Shown: piece after piece, positions 35,085 through 43,711 of the stretch
Numbering within the stretch: position 1 is the stretch's first letter
How the letters are laid out: each line of letters begins with the position of its first letter
Assembly (NCBI GenBank): GCA_019414025.1
Contig: DXMU01000044.1
Location: 19,501-83,500 of the forward strand
DNA length: 64,000 nucleotides
From: Collinsella sp.
Lineage (GTDB): Bacteria; Actinomycetota; Coriobacteriia; Coriobacteriales; Coriobacteriaceae
Direction: 5' to 3'
Translations under genes and position numbers: made by a program
The notes under the pieces: generated by a model
What the model was told of the DNA's origin: nothing
The model's input: the letters and a program-made list of their open reading frames with translations, nothing else
The model's database searches: none

Positions 35085-35351
35085 ATGGATGTTGAGATCC
35101 ATCCGAACGCCAAAAAACACTTGACGGAAAAGCAGGTGCTTGGTGCCTGGTTCGCGGTTACTGAGTGCATTCGCCGCGAGTCGGAGGACGAGCCGCCGAG
35201 ATGGCTTGCCATTGGATGGCTTCCAGATGGTCGAAGTGTGGAACTTGTTGCGGTCGAACTAATTCGTGGATGGCTCATTATTCATGCCCTGTCTCCGGTT
35301 CAGAAGAAATTCTGGCAAGAGATCGAGCGAGCTCGGCAGAGGGGTCGATGA
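35085..35351 (+). CDS. putative toxin of a toxin-antitoxin-like pair
   Basis: A small basic-acidic protein (88 aa) with strands LAIGWLPDGRSVELVAVEL and WLIIHALSP, resembling the compact alpha/beta fold of RelE/BrnT-like toxins. I cannot assign the family. GGAGGAGAAG precedes ATG 35085. It overlaps the next gene, a ribbon-helix-helix protein, by 4 nt, the classic toxin-antitoxin layout. It could instead be a plain small conserved protein. Confidence 0.6.
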   Translation: MDVEIHPNAKKHLTEKQVLGAWFAVTECIRRESEDEPPRWLAIGWLPDGRSVELVAVELIRGWLIIHALSPVQKKFWQEIERARQRGR

Positions 35352-35635
35352 TGGGCAAGACGTATACGGCCGCTAATGGTCAGGTTGTAACGGATGAAAT
35401 GATTGACGCGTGGTGCGAGTCGTACGAGCGCGGAGAGTTTCCGGGTGGCGAACACACCGTTGGTGGGATCGTGCGTGGACGGCCCCCGCTCTCAGGTGAG
35501 GGGACGGCAACGCTGTCGGTCAAGATTCCTCTGGGAATGAAGGAGGCCATTCGTCGACGGGCGGCTGCCGAGGGGATGACGCCAAGTGAGTTTGCCCGTG
35601 CGGCTCTAAGTGAAAAACTTCTTGCTGCCGGCTGA
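35348..35635 (+). CDS. ribbon-helix-helix antitoxin-like protein
   Basis: A 95-residue protein. The C-terminal 45 residues (TATLSVKIPLGMKEAIRRRA, then a helix with TPSEFARAALSEKL) form a ribbon-helix-helix DNA-binding domain. The N-terminal half probably binds its partner. The start overlaps the partner's stop; the exact Met (35348 or 35351) is uncertain. It is likely an autoregulating antitoxin. Confidence 0.75.
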   Translation: MMGKTYTAANGQVVTDEMIDAWCESYERGEFPGGEHTVGGIVRGRPPLSGEGTATLSVKIPLGMKEAIRRRAAAEGMTPSEFARAALSEKLLAAG

Positions 35636-35698
35636 TGCCTCTGACGTGCCGATTTATAGAACCGAGGCTGTGCTCAAAAACTTTTTTAAAATTCTCGG

Positions 35699-35726
35699 TT
35701 GACCGGAACGCGTCCTTGGTTATACT
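35699..35726 (+). promoter_or_regulatory. promoter of tRNA-Phe
   Basis: TTGACC (35699-35704), 16-bp spacer, TATACT (35721-35726), 33 nt before the tRNA. Confidence 0.85.
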
Positions 35727-35758
35727 AATCAAGCCTTGAAACAAGGCACACCTCAAAT

Positions 35759-35831
<73 letters not shown>

Positions 35832-35844
35832 CCTTGAATTGACT

Positions 35845-35874
35845 AGGACCTCTGCAAAGGGGTCCTTTTCTTTT
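35845..35874 (+). terminator. terminator of tRNA-Phe
   Basis: Stem AGGACC/GGTCCT followed by a T-rich run, 14 nt after the tRNA. Confidence 0.75.
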
Positions 35875-35887
35875 ATCGAGGACTCTG

Positions 35888-36120
35888 CGGAAATTGCGTC
35901 CCGGAATTTGGCTTCAGAGTGGGATGCGTTTTCCGCTTTGAGGCCGCTTGGGAAAGCACGACTCGGAATCCGGCGTCAGAATGGGACGTGCTTTCCTTTT
36001 TCGGCCTTTGGCGGAAACTGCGTCCCAGATCCCGCGCTCAGAACGGGATGCATTTTCCGGTTGAGGCCTCGAACGGAAAATGCATCCCAGTCTTTTGCGA
36101 AAAACGGGATGCGCTTTCCG
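35888..36120. repeat. tandem array of four ~62-bp hairpin units
   Basis: Four degenerate units start at about 35888, 35951, 36012 and 36074. Each has arms of the type CGGAAA-TGCGTCCC and GGGATGCG-TTTTCCG separated by 17-26 nt. The arms of unit 2 (GGAAAGCACG/CGTGCTTTCC) differ from the others but still pair, as does the A/T change in unit 4. No credible gene runs through; the frame in phase with the GH5 gene lacks a ribosome site here. It occupies most of the 430-bp gap after tRNA-Phe. Confidence 0.8.
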
Positions 36121-36308
36121 GCCGCCTACTTCCGGCGCATATGTACATCTCGGCGCGCCATCTCGGGCCCGCCCAGACATTCCTCCCACTTTCGCGTCAC
36201 TTTGCAGACCGTTCGGTCGCCTGTCCGCACACGCGGGTATACTCAAAACGATACTTATCCTACGCAATACGATGCGGGTTCGACCTGCATGATCCGAAGG
36301 GGGCAGTG

Positions 36309-37370
36309 ATGGAGAGGATACTCGGCGTTAATCTCTCTGGCTGGTTTATTCCCGAGCCTTGGGTGACCCCGTCGCTGTACGCGGCGACCGGTGCATCCAA
36401 CGCGGCTGAGCTACAGGAGGCCATGGGTACCGCCGCCTATAACGAGCGCATGCGCCGCCATTACGAGACGTTTGTGAGCGAGGACGATTTTCGCCGCATG
36501 GCGCAGATCGGTCTCAATGCCGTGCGTCTGCCGGTGCCCTGGTATGCCTTTGGCTCACAGGAGTCCGATGCCTCCTACATATCGGTTGTCGATTACATCG
36601 ACCGCGCAATTGAGTGGGCTGCCAAGTACGACATCCGCGTGCTGCTCGATCTGGCAACCGTGCCCGGTGGCCAGGGCGATTCCAACGATTCGCCCACCAC
36701 GCCGGAGGCTGTTGCCGAGTGGCATTCGTCCACCAACGGCCGTCATGTCGCACTCGACGTGCTCGAGCGCTTGGCCGATCGCTATGGCGAGGCCGAGAGC
36801 CTGCTGGGCATTGAGCTGCTGGACACGCCGCAGATGAGCGTTCGCAAGAGCCTCTTCACCATGACGGATGGCATTCCTGCTCACTACCTGCGCAATTTCT
36901 ATCGCGATGCCTACGAGCTCGTCCGTTCGTATATGCCCGAGGATAAGATCGTCGTCTTCTCGTCGTCGGGGCATCCCAGCGAGTGGAAGCATTTTATGCG
37001 CGGCGCCAAGTACAAGAACGTCTACATGGACCTTCACCTGTACCATTACCGCGACGAGTATGCGCTCGACATCACGAGCCCTCGCGGGCTGACGACGGCG
37101 ATTTCGCGTAACAAGCGCGAGCTTAAAGAAGCGATTTCGACTGGGTTCCCCGTGCTGGTGGGCGAATGGTCGGGCGCGGCGATCTTTGCCAACTCGTCGG
37201 TTACGCCCGAGGGCCGCAATGCCTACGAGCGCGTGTTTATCGCCAACCAGCTGGCTTCGTTTGCGCCGGCTGCCGGTTGGTTCTTCCAAACGTGGAAGAC
37301 CGAGAAGCGCATTGCAGCATGGGACGCCCGCGCGGCGCTCGGTACGCTCGAGCGCGGCATGATTGAATAG
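36309..37370 (+). CDS. glycoside hydrolase family 5-like protein, acid/base residue missing
   Basis: A 353-residue TIM-barrel protein resembling GH5 exo-glucanase-like enzymes: GVNLSGWFIPEPW, AQIGLNAVRLPVPWYAF, YDIRVLLDL, MDLHLYHY and the nucleophile motif VLVGEWSGA (Glu286). Where GH5 enzymes have the catalytic acid/base in Asn-Glu-Pro, this protein has Asp172-Thr173-Pro174, so normal retaining hydrolysis is unlikely. No signal peptide is present. ATG 36309 follows AAGGGGG. rsmI starts 6 nt after it. It may be a non-catalytic binder or use another mechanism. Confidence 0.82.
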   Translation: MERILGVNLSGWFIPEPWVTPSLYAATGASNAAELQEAMGTAAYNERMRRHYETFVSEDDFRRMAQIGLNAVRLPVPWYAFGSQESDASYISVVDYIDRAIEWAAKYDIRVLLDLATVPGGQGDSNDSPTTPEAVAEWHSSTNGRHVALDVLERLADRYGEAESLLGIELLDTPQMSVRKSLFTMTDGIPAHYLRNFYRDAYELVRSYMPEDKIVVFSSSGHPSEWKHFMRGAKYKNVYMDLHLYHYRDEYALDITSPRGLTTAISRNKRELKEAISTGFPVLVGEWSGAAIFANSSVTPEGRNAYERVFIANQLASFAPAAGWFFQTWKTEKRIAAWDARAALGTLERGMIE

Positions 37371-37376
37371 GTTGAT

Positions 37377-38255
37377 ATGACGCAAAACAGCGCCCATACG
37401 GGCAAACTCTATGTGGTCGGCACGCCCATCGGCAACCTGGGCGACCTGTCCCCGCGCGTTGGTGAGGCCTTTGCCGCTGCTGATGCCATCTGCTGCGAAG
37501 ACACGCGTGTGACGTCAAAGCTACTGATGCACCTGGGCATTTCCAAGCCGCTTGTCCGTTGCGACGAGAATGTGATCGCCAGCCGCGCCGCCGGCCTGGT
37601 CGACCGTCTGCTGGCGGGGGAGACCCTCGCTTTTGCCTCGGACGCCGGCATGCCGAGCGTGTCCGATCCCGGCCAGGCGCTGGTCGAGGCGGCGCGTGAG
37701 GCCGATGTGCCCGTCGAAGTTATTCCCGGGCCCTCTGCTTGCGTCACGGCGCTTGTTTCGTCCGGCATTCCCTGCGAGCATTTTTTCTTCGAGGGCTTTT
37801 TGGGCCGAAAGCACGGCGACCGTGTGCGCCGTTTGCAGCGCCTTGCCGTGGTGCCCGGCGCACTCATCTTCTACGAGTCTCCACATCGCATCGTGGCGAC
37901 GCTCGAGGCCGTGGCGGAGGTCTTTCCCCAGCGTGAGGTTGCCGTCTGCCGCGAACTCACCAAGCTGCACGAGGAGGTCTTGCGCGGGCCCGCTGACCAG
38001 CTTGCCGAGGAGCTGCGTGCTCGCGGCGAGGTAAAGGGCGAGATTGCGCTGGTCATCGCGCCACCGAGCGAGGATGAGGAGGCCGGTATCGTGCCGGTCG
38101 GCGCCACGGCAGCGGATCCCGACGAGGCCCTGCGCGAGGATATCCGCGCCGCGCTCGAGGAGGGGGAGCCCGCGTCTGCGGTGGCCAAGCGCCTGTCTCA
38201 GAAGTATTCGCGCCGCAAGCGCGATGTCTATGCCATGGTGCTCGATATGCAATAG
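37377..38255 (+). CDS. rsmI: 16S rRNA (cytidine1402-2'-O)-methyltransferase
   Basis: RsmI methylates the ribose of C1402 in 16S rRNA using SAM. The 292-residue protein has the TP-methylase fold: LYVVGTPIGNLGDLSPR, CEDTRVTSKLL, LAFASDAGMPSVSDPG, EVIPGPSA and YESPHRI are all present. Length is normal. It follows the GH5-like gene by 6 nt and may share its mRNA. Confidence 0.95.
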   Translation: MTQNSAHTGKLYVVGTPIGNLGDLSPRVGEAFAAADAICCEDTRVTSKLLMHLGISKPLVRCDENVIASRAAGLVDRLLAGETLAFASDAGMPSVSDPGQALVEAAREADVPVEVIPGPSACVTALVSSGIPCEHFFFEGFLGRKHGDRVRRLQRLAVVPGALIFYESPHRIVATLEAVAEVFPQREVAVCRELTKLHEEVLRGPADQLAEELRARGEVKGEIALVIAPPSEDEEAGIVPVGATAADPDEALREDIRAALEEGEPASAVAKRLSQKYSRRKRDVYAMVLDMQ

Positions 38256-38324
38256 ATGGAGGATATCCAGCCCTTGCGCTAGAATCATCCCCTGTATGCA
38301 ACGTTTTTCTGGAGGACAAACCCC

Positions 38325-39926
38325 ATGGATCAAAGCAAGCCTTCGTTCTTTATCACGACGCCCATCTACTACGTCAACGCCGATCCGCACCTGGGCACGG
38401 CTTATTCCACCATCATCGCCGACGTTCAGGCTCGCTATCGCCGCTCCGCCGGCTATAACGTCAAGTTCCTGACTGGCATGGACGAGCACGGCGAGAAGGT
38501 CGCCGAGGCCGCTGCCAAGCACAACATGACGCCGCAGGAGTGGACCGACAGCCAGGCTCCGCACTTCAAGGAGCTTTGGAGCAAGCTCGAGATCTCCAAC
38601 GACGACTTCATTCGCACCACCGAGCCGCGCCAGCATCACGCCGTGCAGTATCTGTGGGAGCGCATGAAGGAGTCCGGCTACCTGTATAAGGGCAGCTATG
38701 ACGGCTGGTACTGCGTGCCCGACGAGACCTACTTTACCGATACGCAGGTCCAGAAGGGTGACGAAGAGTACGGTAGCGTCGGCCAGCACCTGTGCCCCGA
38801 TTGCCACCGTCCGCTCGAGCGCGTGCAGGAGGAGTCCTACTTCTTTAAGCTCTCCGCCTTCCAGGACAAGCTGCTCAAGCTCTATGACGAGCACCCCGAC
38901 TTTGTTGAGCCTGCGTTCCGTATGAACGAGGTGCGCAGCTTTGTCGAGGGCGGCCTCAACGACCTTTCCGTGAGCCGTACGAGCTTTGACTGGGGCATTC
39001 AGGTCCCGTTTGACGAGGGTCACGTGACCTACGTGTGGTTCGATGCGCTGCTCAACTATATGACTGCCGTCGGCTACGGTGTCGACACCGACGAGGCCCG
39101 TGCCGAGCTGGCCTATCGCTGGCCCGCGCAGTTCCATATTGTGGGTAAGGACATCATTCGCTTCCACTGCGTCATTTGGCCCGCCATGCTCATGGCCATC
39201 GGCGAGGCCCTGCCCGAGCACGTCTTTGCCCACGGCTTCCTGACCGTGCGCAATGCCGAGACCGGCAAGGCCGAGAAGATGTCCAAGAGCCGCGGTAACG
39301 CCATCGCTCCGCAGGATGTTATCGACATGCTGGGTGTCGAGGGCTATCGCTACTACTTCATGACCGACGTCGTCCCCGGCACCGACGGCGCCATCAGCTT
39401 CGAACGCATGGAGCAGGTTTACAACGCCGACCTGGCCAACAGCTGGGGCAATCTTATCTCGCGCTCGCTCAACATGAGCGGCAAGTACTTTGACGGTTGC
39501 GCGCCCGCCAAGCCTACATCGTTCGATGCGTTCGACAACCCGCTGGCAAAGATCGCCGACGGCCTGGTCGAGCGCTACATGGCCAAGATGGACGTGCTCG
39601 ATTACGGCGGAGCCAAGGACGAGGTCATGGAACTCATCCATGCCGCTAATCACTACATCGAGGACTCCGAGCCCTGGGCGCTTGCCAAGGACGAGGCCAA
39701 GGCTGACGAGCTGGCATTTGTGATCTACAACCTGCTCGAGGCCATCCGCATCGCCGCCCACCTGCTGATGCCGCTCATGCCCCAGACTTCTGCCGAGGCT
39801 CTGCGTCGCCTGTCTTGCGAGGACGAGGCCGCGAGCGACGACCTCAAGGGCATTTGCACTTGGGGCCTGCTTGCTGGCGGTCAGCCCGTCGAGAAGGGCG
39901 ATCCGCTGTTCCCGCGTCTGGCGTAG
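38325..39926 (+). CDS. metG: methionyl-tRNA synthetase
   Basis: Charges tRNA-Met for initiation and elongation. The 533-residue class I synthetase has the HLGTAY signature (HIGH-type) near residue 22, the KMSKS loop (EKMSKSRGN) near 320 and an alpha-helical anticodon domain. It lacks the C-terminal EMAP-like dimerisation domain found in longer forms. CTGGAGGA precedes the ATG. A likely -10, TAGAAT, is about 45 nt upstream. Confidence 0.96.
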   Translation: MDQSKPSFFITTPIYYVNADPHLGTAYSTIIADVQARYRRSAGYNVKFLTGMDEHGEKVAEAAAKHNMTPQEWTDSQAPHFKELWSKLEISNDDFIRTTEPRQHHAVQYLWERMKESGYLYKGSYDGWYCVPDETYFTDTQVQKGDEEYGSVGQHLCPDCHRPLERVQEESYFFKLSAFQDKLLKLYDEHPDFVEPAFRMNEVRSFVEGGLNDLSVSRTSFDWGIQVPFDEGHVTYVWFDALLNYMTAVGYGVDTDEARAELAYRWPAQFHIVGKDIIRFHCVIWPAMLMAIGEALPEHVFAHGFLTVRNAETGKAEKMSKSRGNAIAPQDVIDMLGVEGYRYYFMTDVVPGTDGAISFERMEQVYNADLANSWGNLISRSLNMSGKYFDGCAPAKPTSFDAFDNPLAKIADGLVERYMAKMDVLDYGGAKDEVMELIHAANHYIEDSEPWALAKDEAKADELAFVIYNLLEAIRIAAHLLMPLMPQTSAEALRRLSCEDEAASDDLKGICTWGLLAGGQPVEKGDPLFPRLA

Positions 39927-39968
39927 AGACCGCGCGAGCGCCATATCGGCAATTTGCTGTTTAGCTGT

Positions 39969-40004
39969 AAGGGCATGGCCGCCACGGTCCATGCCCTTTT
40001 GTTT
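39969..40004 (+). terminator. terminator of metG
   Basis: Stem AAGGGCATGG/CCATGCCCTT, followed by a T-rich tail, 43 nt after the stop. Confidence 0.88.
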
Positions 40005-40036
40005 CAAGACGCCGCCATCATGCTAAGGAGGCAACC

Positions 40037-40897
40037 ATGACAACTTCGCCTTTGGCAAACCCCACGGCCACCAGGGAGCTGCTGGAGGAGTTTGGCCTTG
40101 CGACCAAGCATCGCCTGGGCCAGAACTTTCTAATCGACAATCATGTGATCGAACGTATCTGTGAGCTCGCTGAGCTTGCGGGCGATGAGCGCGTACTCGA
40201 GGTGGGTCCGGGTTGCGGCACGTTGACACTTGCGCTGCTGCAGGAGGCGGCGTGCGTTACGTCGATTGAGGCCGATCCCGAGCTTGAGCCGGTGCTTGAC
40301 GCCCATGCCGCCGACTATGCCAACTTCCGCTTTATCATGGGCGATGCGCTCAAGGTGGGCCTGGAACAGATTGAGCAGGCCGCCGGTGGTGAACCCACGG
40401 TGTTTGTCGCGAATCTGCCCTATAACGTGGCGGCGACGATCATCCTTCAGTTCTTCCAGACGATGCCCGCGCTCAAGCGCGCCGTCGTCATGGTGCAAAA
40501 GGAGGTTGCCGATCGCATTGCCGCAACGCCGGGCAACAAGACCTATGGCGGCTATACGGCAAAGCTCGGCCTGTATGCGCGGGTGACGGGACGCTTTGAG
40601 GTGCCGCCGCGTTGCTTTATGCCGGCGCCACACGTGGACTCGGCCGTCGTGCGTATCGACCGTGTTGACGGTGTGGTGCCCGAAGGACTCGATCGCGAAT
40701 TTGTGGCCCGCGTGATTGACGCTGCATTTGCTCAGCGTCGCAAGACCATCCGCAATTCCATGAGCGCCAACGGCTTTGCCAAGGACGTGCTCGATGCCGC
40801 CTTTGAGGCTTGCGGTATCGCACCCACCACGCGCGCCGAGACGCTCGGCGTCGCCGACTTTGTGTGCCTGGCTCGGGAGCTTTCCCATGACGCTTAA
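40037..40897 (+). CDS. rsmA: 16S rRNA dimethyladenosine transferase (KsgA)
   Basis: RsmA/KsgA dimethylates A1518 and A1519 of 16S rRNA. The 286-residue protein begins the fold with HRLGQNFLIDN, then the SAM motif VLEVGPGCGTLT, the catalytic NLPYNVA and RCFMPAPHVDSAVV. Length is normal. AAGGAGGC lies before the ATG. tatD overlaps its 3' end by 11 nt. Confidence 0.96.
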   Translation: MTTSPLANPTATRELLEEFGLATKHRLGQNFLIDNHVIERICELAELAGDERVLEVGPGCGTLTLALLQEAACVTSIEADPELEPVLDAHAADYANFRFIMGDALKVGLEQIEQAAGGEPTVFVANLPYNVAATIILQFFQTMPALKRAVVMVQKEVADRIAATPGNKTYGGYTAKLGLYARVTGRFEVPPRCFMPAPHVDSAVVRIDRVDGVVPEGLDREFVARVIDAAFAQRRKTIRNSMSANGFAKDVLDAAFEACGIAPTTRAETLGVADFVCLARELSHDA

Positions 40898-41804
40898 TGC
40901 CGAACGCGTGACTTTTACCAAGAAAAAGAAGACGGTTGCTTGTCCCGTGCCCTTGGCACCGCTTGCCGACACACATGCGCATCTGCTTTCGTTCTGGGGC
41001 AAGGATGTGCCCGAGACACTCGTGCGTGCCAAGGCGGCAGGCATCGACCTGTTGGTGACGGTCTTCGACCCCATCGCCGACAAGCGCAGCGTGACGGACT
41101 ATAGCGACTGGCTCGTGCGCGAAATTCTGCCGATGCAGGATATCCCGCAGATCAAGTATCTTGCCGGCGTGCATCCGTATGGCGCGCCGGACTATACCGA
41201 CGACATTCACGCGCAGGTTGTTGCTGCGCTTGATGACCCTTTGTGTGCCGGTATTGGCGAAATAGGTCTGGACTACCACATGGATTACGACGACGACATC
41301 ACGCCGGCGCCCCACAGCGTGCAGATTGATTGCATGGCGCGCCAGCTCGAGCTTGCCGTGTGTCGTAACGTGCCGGTGGAACTGCATCTGCGTCACGAGG
41401 ACATGGACCAGGAGCGTACCTCGCACGTGGACGCCTACAACGTGCTTCGTGAGGTGGGCGTGCCCCAGGCCGGTTGTGTGCTGCACTGTTTTGGCGAGGA
41501 CCGCGCCACGATGGAGCGCTTTGTGGAGCTGGGCTGCTATATCGCCTATGGTGGTGCGGCCACCTTTAAGCGCAACGACGACGTGCGCGAGGCATTTGTG
41601 GCAACCCCACTCGATCGAATTTTGTTCGAGACGGATTGCCCGTATATGGCTCCGGAGCCCATCCGCGGTCTTGAATGCGAGCCCGCAATGATCTCCATTA
41701 CGGCAAACGCGCTGGTTAACGACCGTGTCGATCGTACTGGTGAGGACGCCGAAACAATCGCGCAAGCCGCTTGGGAAAATGCCTGCAAACTTTTTCAAAA
41801 ATAG
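40887..41804 (+). CDS. tatD: TatD-family metal-dependent hydrolase
   Basis: A TIM-barrel metallohydrolase of the TatD DNase family, 305 residues: ADTHAHL (metal ligands), AGVHPY, GIGEIGLDYH, PVELHLRH, GCVLHCFG and LFETDCPYMAPEP. Relatives are DNA or D-aminoacyl-tRNA hydrolases. A 28-residue basic N-terminal extension precedes the barrel. ATG 40887 follows CGGGAG inside rsmA. rsmA-tatD neighbourhood is common in bacteria. Confidence 0.93.
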   Translation: MTLNAERVTFTKKKKTVACPVPLAPLADTHAHLLSFWGKDVPETLVRAKAAGIDLLVTVFDPIADKRSVTDYSDWLVREILPMQDIPQIKYLAGVHPYGAPDYTDDIHAQVVAALDDPLCAGIGEIGLDYHMDYDDDITPAPHSVQIDCMARQLELAVCRNVPVELHLRHEDMDQERTSHVDAYNVLREVGVPQAGCVLHCFGEDRATMERFVELGCYIAYGGAATFKRNDDVREAFVATPLDRILFETDCPYMAPEPIRGLECEPAMISITANALVNDRVDRTGEDAETIAQAAWENACKLFQK

Positions 41805-41807
41805 TTC

Positions 41808-41836
41808 TTGCGTTCGCGATGGCGCTCCGTTATTCT
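41808..41836 (+). promoter_or_regulatory. promoter of tRNA-Leu
   Basis: TTGCGT (41808-41813), 17-bp spacer, TATTCT (41831-41836), 11 nt before the tRNA. Confidence 0.75.
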
Positions 41837-41847
41837 AATTCCTGCAC

Positions 41848-41934
41848 GCGGGCGTGGCGGAATTGGCAGACGCGTACGGTTCAGGTCCGTATGGGGGCAA
41901 CCCCATGAAGGTTCAAGTCCTTTCGCCCGCACCA
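41848..41934 (+). tRNA. tRNA-Leu (anticodon CAG)
   Basis: An 87-nt class II tRNA. Acceptor GCGGGCG/CGCCCGC, anticodon stem TACGG/CCGTA with loop TTCAGGT (CAG), a long variable arm GGGGGCAACCCC and encoded CCA. Its last 18 nt are repeated at 42106-42123. Confidence 0.96.
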
Positions 41935-42161
41935 TTAAATGAAAGAGCTCCCAGCAATGGGAGCTTTTTTGTTATGTGCCCATCGCAGGGACTTGAACCT
42001 GCGAAGGAGCGAGCGTCAAGAAAACGCGGAGCGTTTTTAGCGAGCTGGCGAGTCCGCCGGCAGGCGGGCGAAGCCGGTGCGGATCCGCGAAGCGGATACG
42101 CGGACGTCCTTTCGCCCGCACCATGGATTGAAAGAGCTCCCAGCAATGGGAGCTTTTTTGT
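41917..42161 (+). repeat. tRNA-linked 189-bp repeat unit at tRNA-Leu
   Basis: The last 18 nt of tRNA-Leu (41917-41934) and the terminator recur at 42106-42123 and 42135-42160. Between them lie an antisense T-arm-like segment (AGGGACTTGAACCT near 41988-42000) and a core (42007-42105) with hairpins AAAACGC/GCGTTTT, CGCC/GGCG and ATCCGC/GCGGAT. The core is nearly identical to that at tRNA-Arg. No gene is encoded. Confidence 0.85.
41945..41971 (+). terminator. terminator of tRNA-Leu, first copy
   Basis: AGCTCCCA/TGGGAGCT stem followed by TTTTTT. An identical copy is at 42135-42160. Confidence 0.9.
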
Positions 42162-42222
42162 TATGCACGATCTCCTTGGACGGGTATCCTAATGCCAACG
42201 TGTGCCTATCAGAGGAGAGACC

Positions 42223-43161
42223 ATGCTGTTTTCCGGTATCATCGCCGCCCTTACCAGCCTTTTGATTCCCATCATCATCCTGTTGTTGCTGCTCCCCAAC
42301 GCCTGCTACGTCGTTGAGCAGCAGCACGCTGTGATCATCGAGCGCTTGGGTAAGTTCAATCGTATCGTCAACGCGGGCTTCCACGTGAAGGTGCCCGTGA
42401 TTGACCGCAAGGCCGCCACGGTGAGTCTGCGCACCATGAAAAATGGTTTTGGCATCGACGTTAAGACCCAGGACAACGTGACCATTGGCCTTGAGGTCTC
42501 CGCTCAGTACCACGTGAGCTATGACATGGGCGCCGGCCCGGCAGATTCGGGCATCTACAAGAGCTACTATATGCTGCAGGAGCCCGTCGACCAGATGCGC
42601 GACTTCATCACCGACGCCCTGCGCTCCTCCATCCCCGTCTACACACTCGATGAGGTCTTTGCCAAGAAGGATGACATCGCCAAGGATGTCAACGCTACCG
42701 TTTCCGAGCAGATGGCCGCCTACGGCTTCACCCTCGTGTCGACGCTCATCACTAAAATCGCACTGCCGACCGAGGTCGAGAACTCCATGAACGACATCAA
42801 CGCCGCCCAGCGCAAGCGCGCTGCGGCACAGGAGCTCGCCGAGGCCGACCGCATCAAGCGCGTCACCGAGGCAACCGCCGAGGCCGAGGCTATGGAAAAG
42901 GCGGGCGAGGGCATCGCCAACCAGCGCAAGGCCATCGCGCTGGGTATCAAAGATTCGCTCGAGATCATCCAGGAGACGGGTGTCGGCAATGACGAGGCCA
43001 ACCAACTGTTCATGTTTACGCAGTGGTCCGAGATGATGACGGAGTTCGCTCGCACGGGTAAAACCTCGACGGTCGTGCTGCCGAGCGACTTTTCGCAGTC
43101 GGCCTCGATGTTCGAGCAGATGCTGGCCGCCGGCAAAGTTCAAAACGATTCGAAGGAGTAG
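42223..43161 (+). CDS. SPFH/band 7 family protein (stomatin/prohibitin-like)
   Basis: A 312-residue membrane-anchored protein. One N-terminal membrane helix (about 3-25) is followed by the band 7 domain (about 30-200; CYVVEQQHAVIIERLGKFNRIVNAGFH) and a coiled-coil Ala/Glu-rich stretch (about 185-240; EAEAMEKAGEG). Such proteins form oligomers at membrane microdomains. AGAGGAGAG precedes ATG 42223. It ends 6 nt before rlmH and may share its mRNA. Confidence 0.92.
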   Translation: MLFSGIIAALTSLLIPIIILLLLLPNACYVVEQQHAVIIERLGKFNRIVNAGFHVKVPVIDRKAATVSLRTMKNGFGIDVKTQDNVTIGLEVSAQYHVSYDMGAGPADSGIYKSYYMLQEPVDQMRDFITDALRSSIPVYTLDEVFAKKDDIAKDVNATVSEQMAAYGFTLVSTLITKIALPTEVENSMNDINAAQRKRAAAQELAEADRIKRVTEATAEAEAMEKAGEGIANQRKAIALGIKDSLEIIQETGVGNDEANQLFMFTQWSEMMTEFARTGKTSTVVLPSDFSQSASMFEQMLAAGKVQNDSKE

Positions 43162-43167
43162 ACGCGC

Positions 43168-43638
43168 GTGAAATACACCGTCGTTTGCGTCGGTAAGCTC
43201 AAGGAGCGCTTTTGGAAGGACGCGTGCGCTGAGTACACCAAGCGCCTAGGTGCCTATGCCAAGGTGGATATCCGCGAGGTGGCCGATATCGACCCGGCTA
43301 AGGCGGGCGGCGTGGATGCCGCGCGCGACAAGGAGGGGGCGGCGATTCTTGCCGCCTTGCCATCTCGAGCGCATGTGATCCTGCTGGCTATCGAGGGCAA
43401 GGAGCGCTCGAGCGAGGAGTTTTCGGCGAGGCTCGACGATCTTATGCTGCGAGGCAGCAGCGACATTGCCTTTGTAATCGGCGGTTCGGACGGCGTGAGT
43501 GACGACGTGCGCGCACGAGCCGACGAGATGCTCAGCTTTGGACGCATTACCTTGCCGCATAACCTGGCGCGTGTGGTGCTGCTGGAGCAGATTTACCGTG
43601 CCTGCAAGATCAGTCGTGGCGAGCCGTATCACAAATAG
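43168..43638 (+). CDS. rlmH: 23S rRNA (pseudouridine1915-N3)-methyltransferase
   Basis: RlmH methylates pseudouridine 1915 in helix 69 of 23S rRNA. The 156-residue SPOUT enzyme has LLAIEGKERSSEEF, FVIGGSDGVSDDV (the SAM knot) and the C-terminal LEQIYRACKISRGEPYHK signature. It starts with GTG 43168; the ribosome site AAGGAG overlaps the stop of the SPFH gene. Confidence 0.96.
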   Translation: MKYTVVCVGKLKERFWKDACAEYTKRLGAYAKVDIREVADIDPAKAGGVDAARDKEGAAILAALPSRAHVILLAIEGKERSSEEFSARLDDLMLRGSSDIAFVIGGSDGVSDDVRARADEMLSFGRITLPHNLARVVLLEQIYRACKISRGEPYHK

Positions 43639-43711
43639 GTCGGCAATACGAAACAATGGCGTGGGACAATACCTTTCGTTTTGAGGAATGTGTCTGAAAG
43701 GACTATGCGAT

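Noticed and set aside
35888..36120. CRISPR array after tRNA-Phe
   Set aside because: The units are degenerate inverted repeats rather than identical direct repeats with unique spacers, and no cas gene is present.
37521..40007. 828-aa minus-strand open frame over rsmI and metG
   Set aside because: It spans two clear plus-strand genes and their spacer, which is typical of GC-driven antisense frames.
41935..42105. CRISPR array or prophage attachment remnant at tRNA-Leu
   Set aside because: There is no regular repeat-spacer structure and no integrase gene in the window. The unit is only 171 bp between the copies and recurs at other tRNAs, so a normal prophage scar does not explain it.
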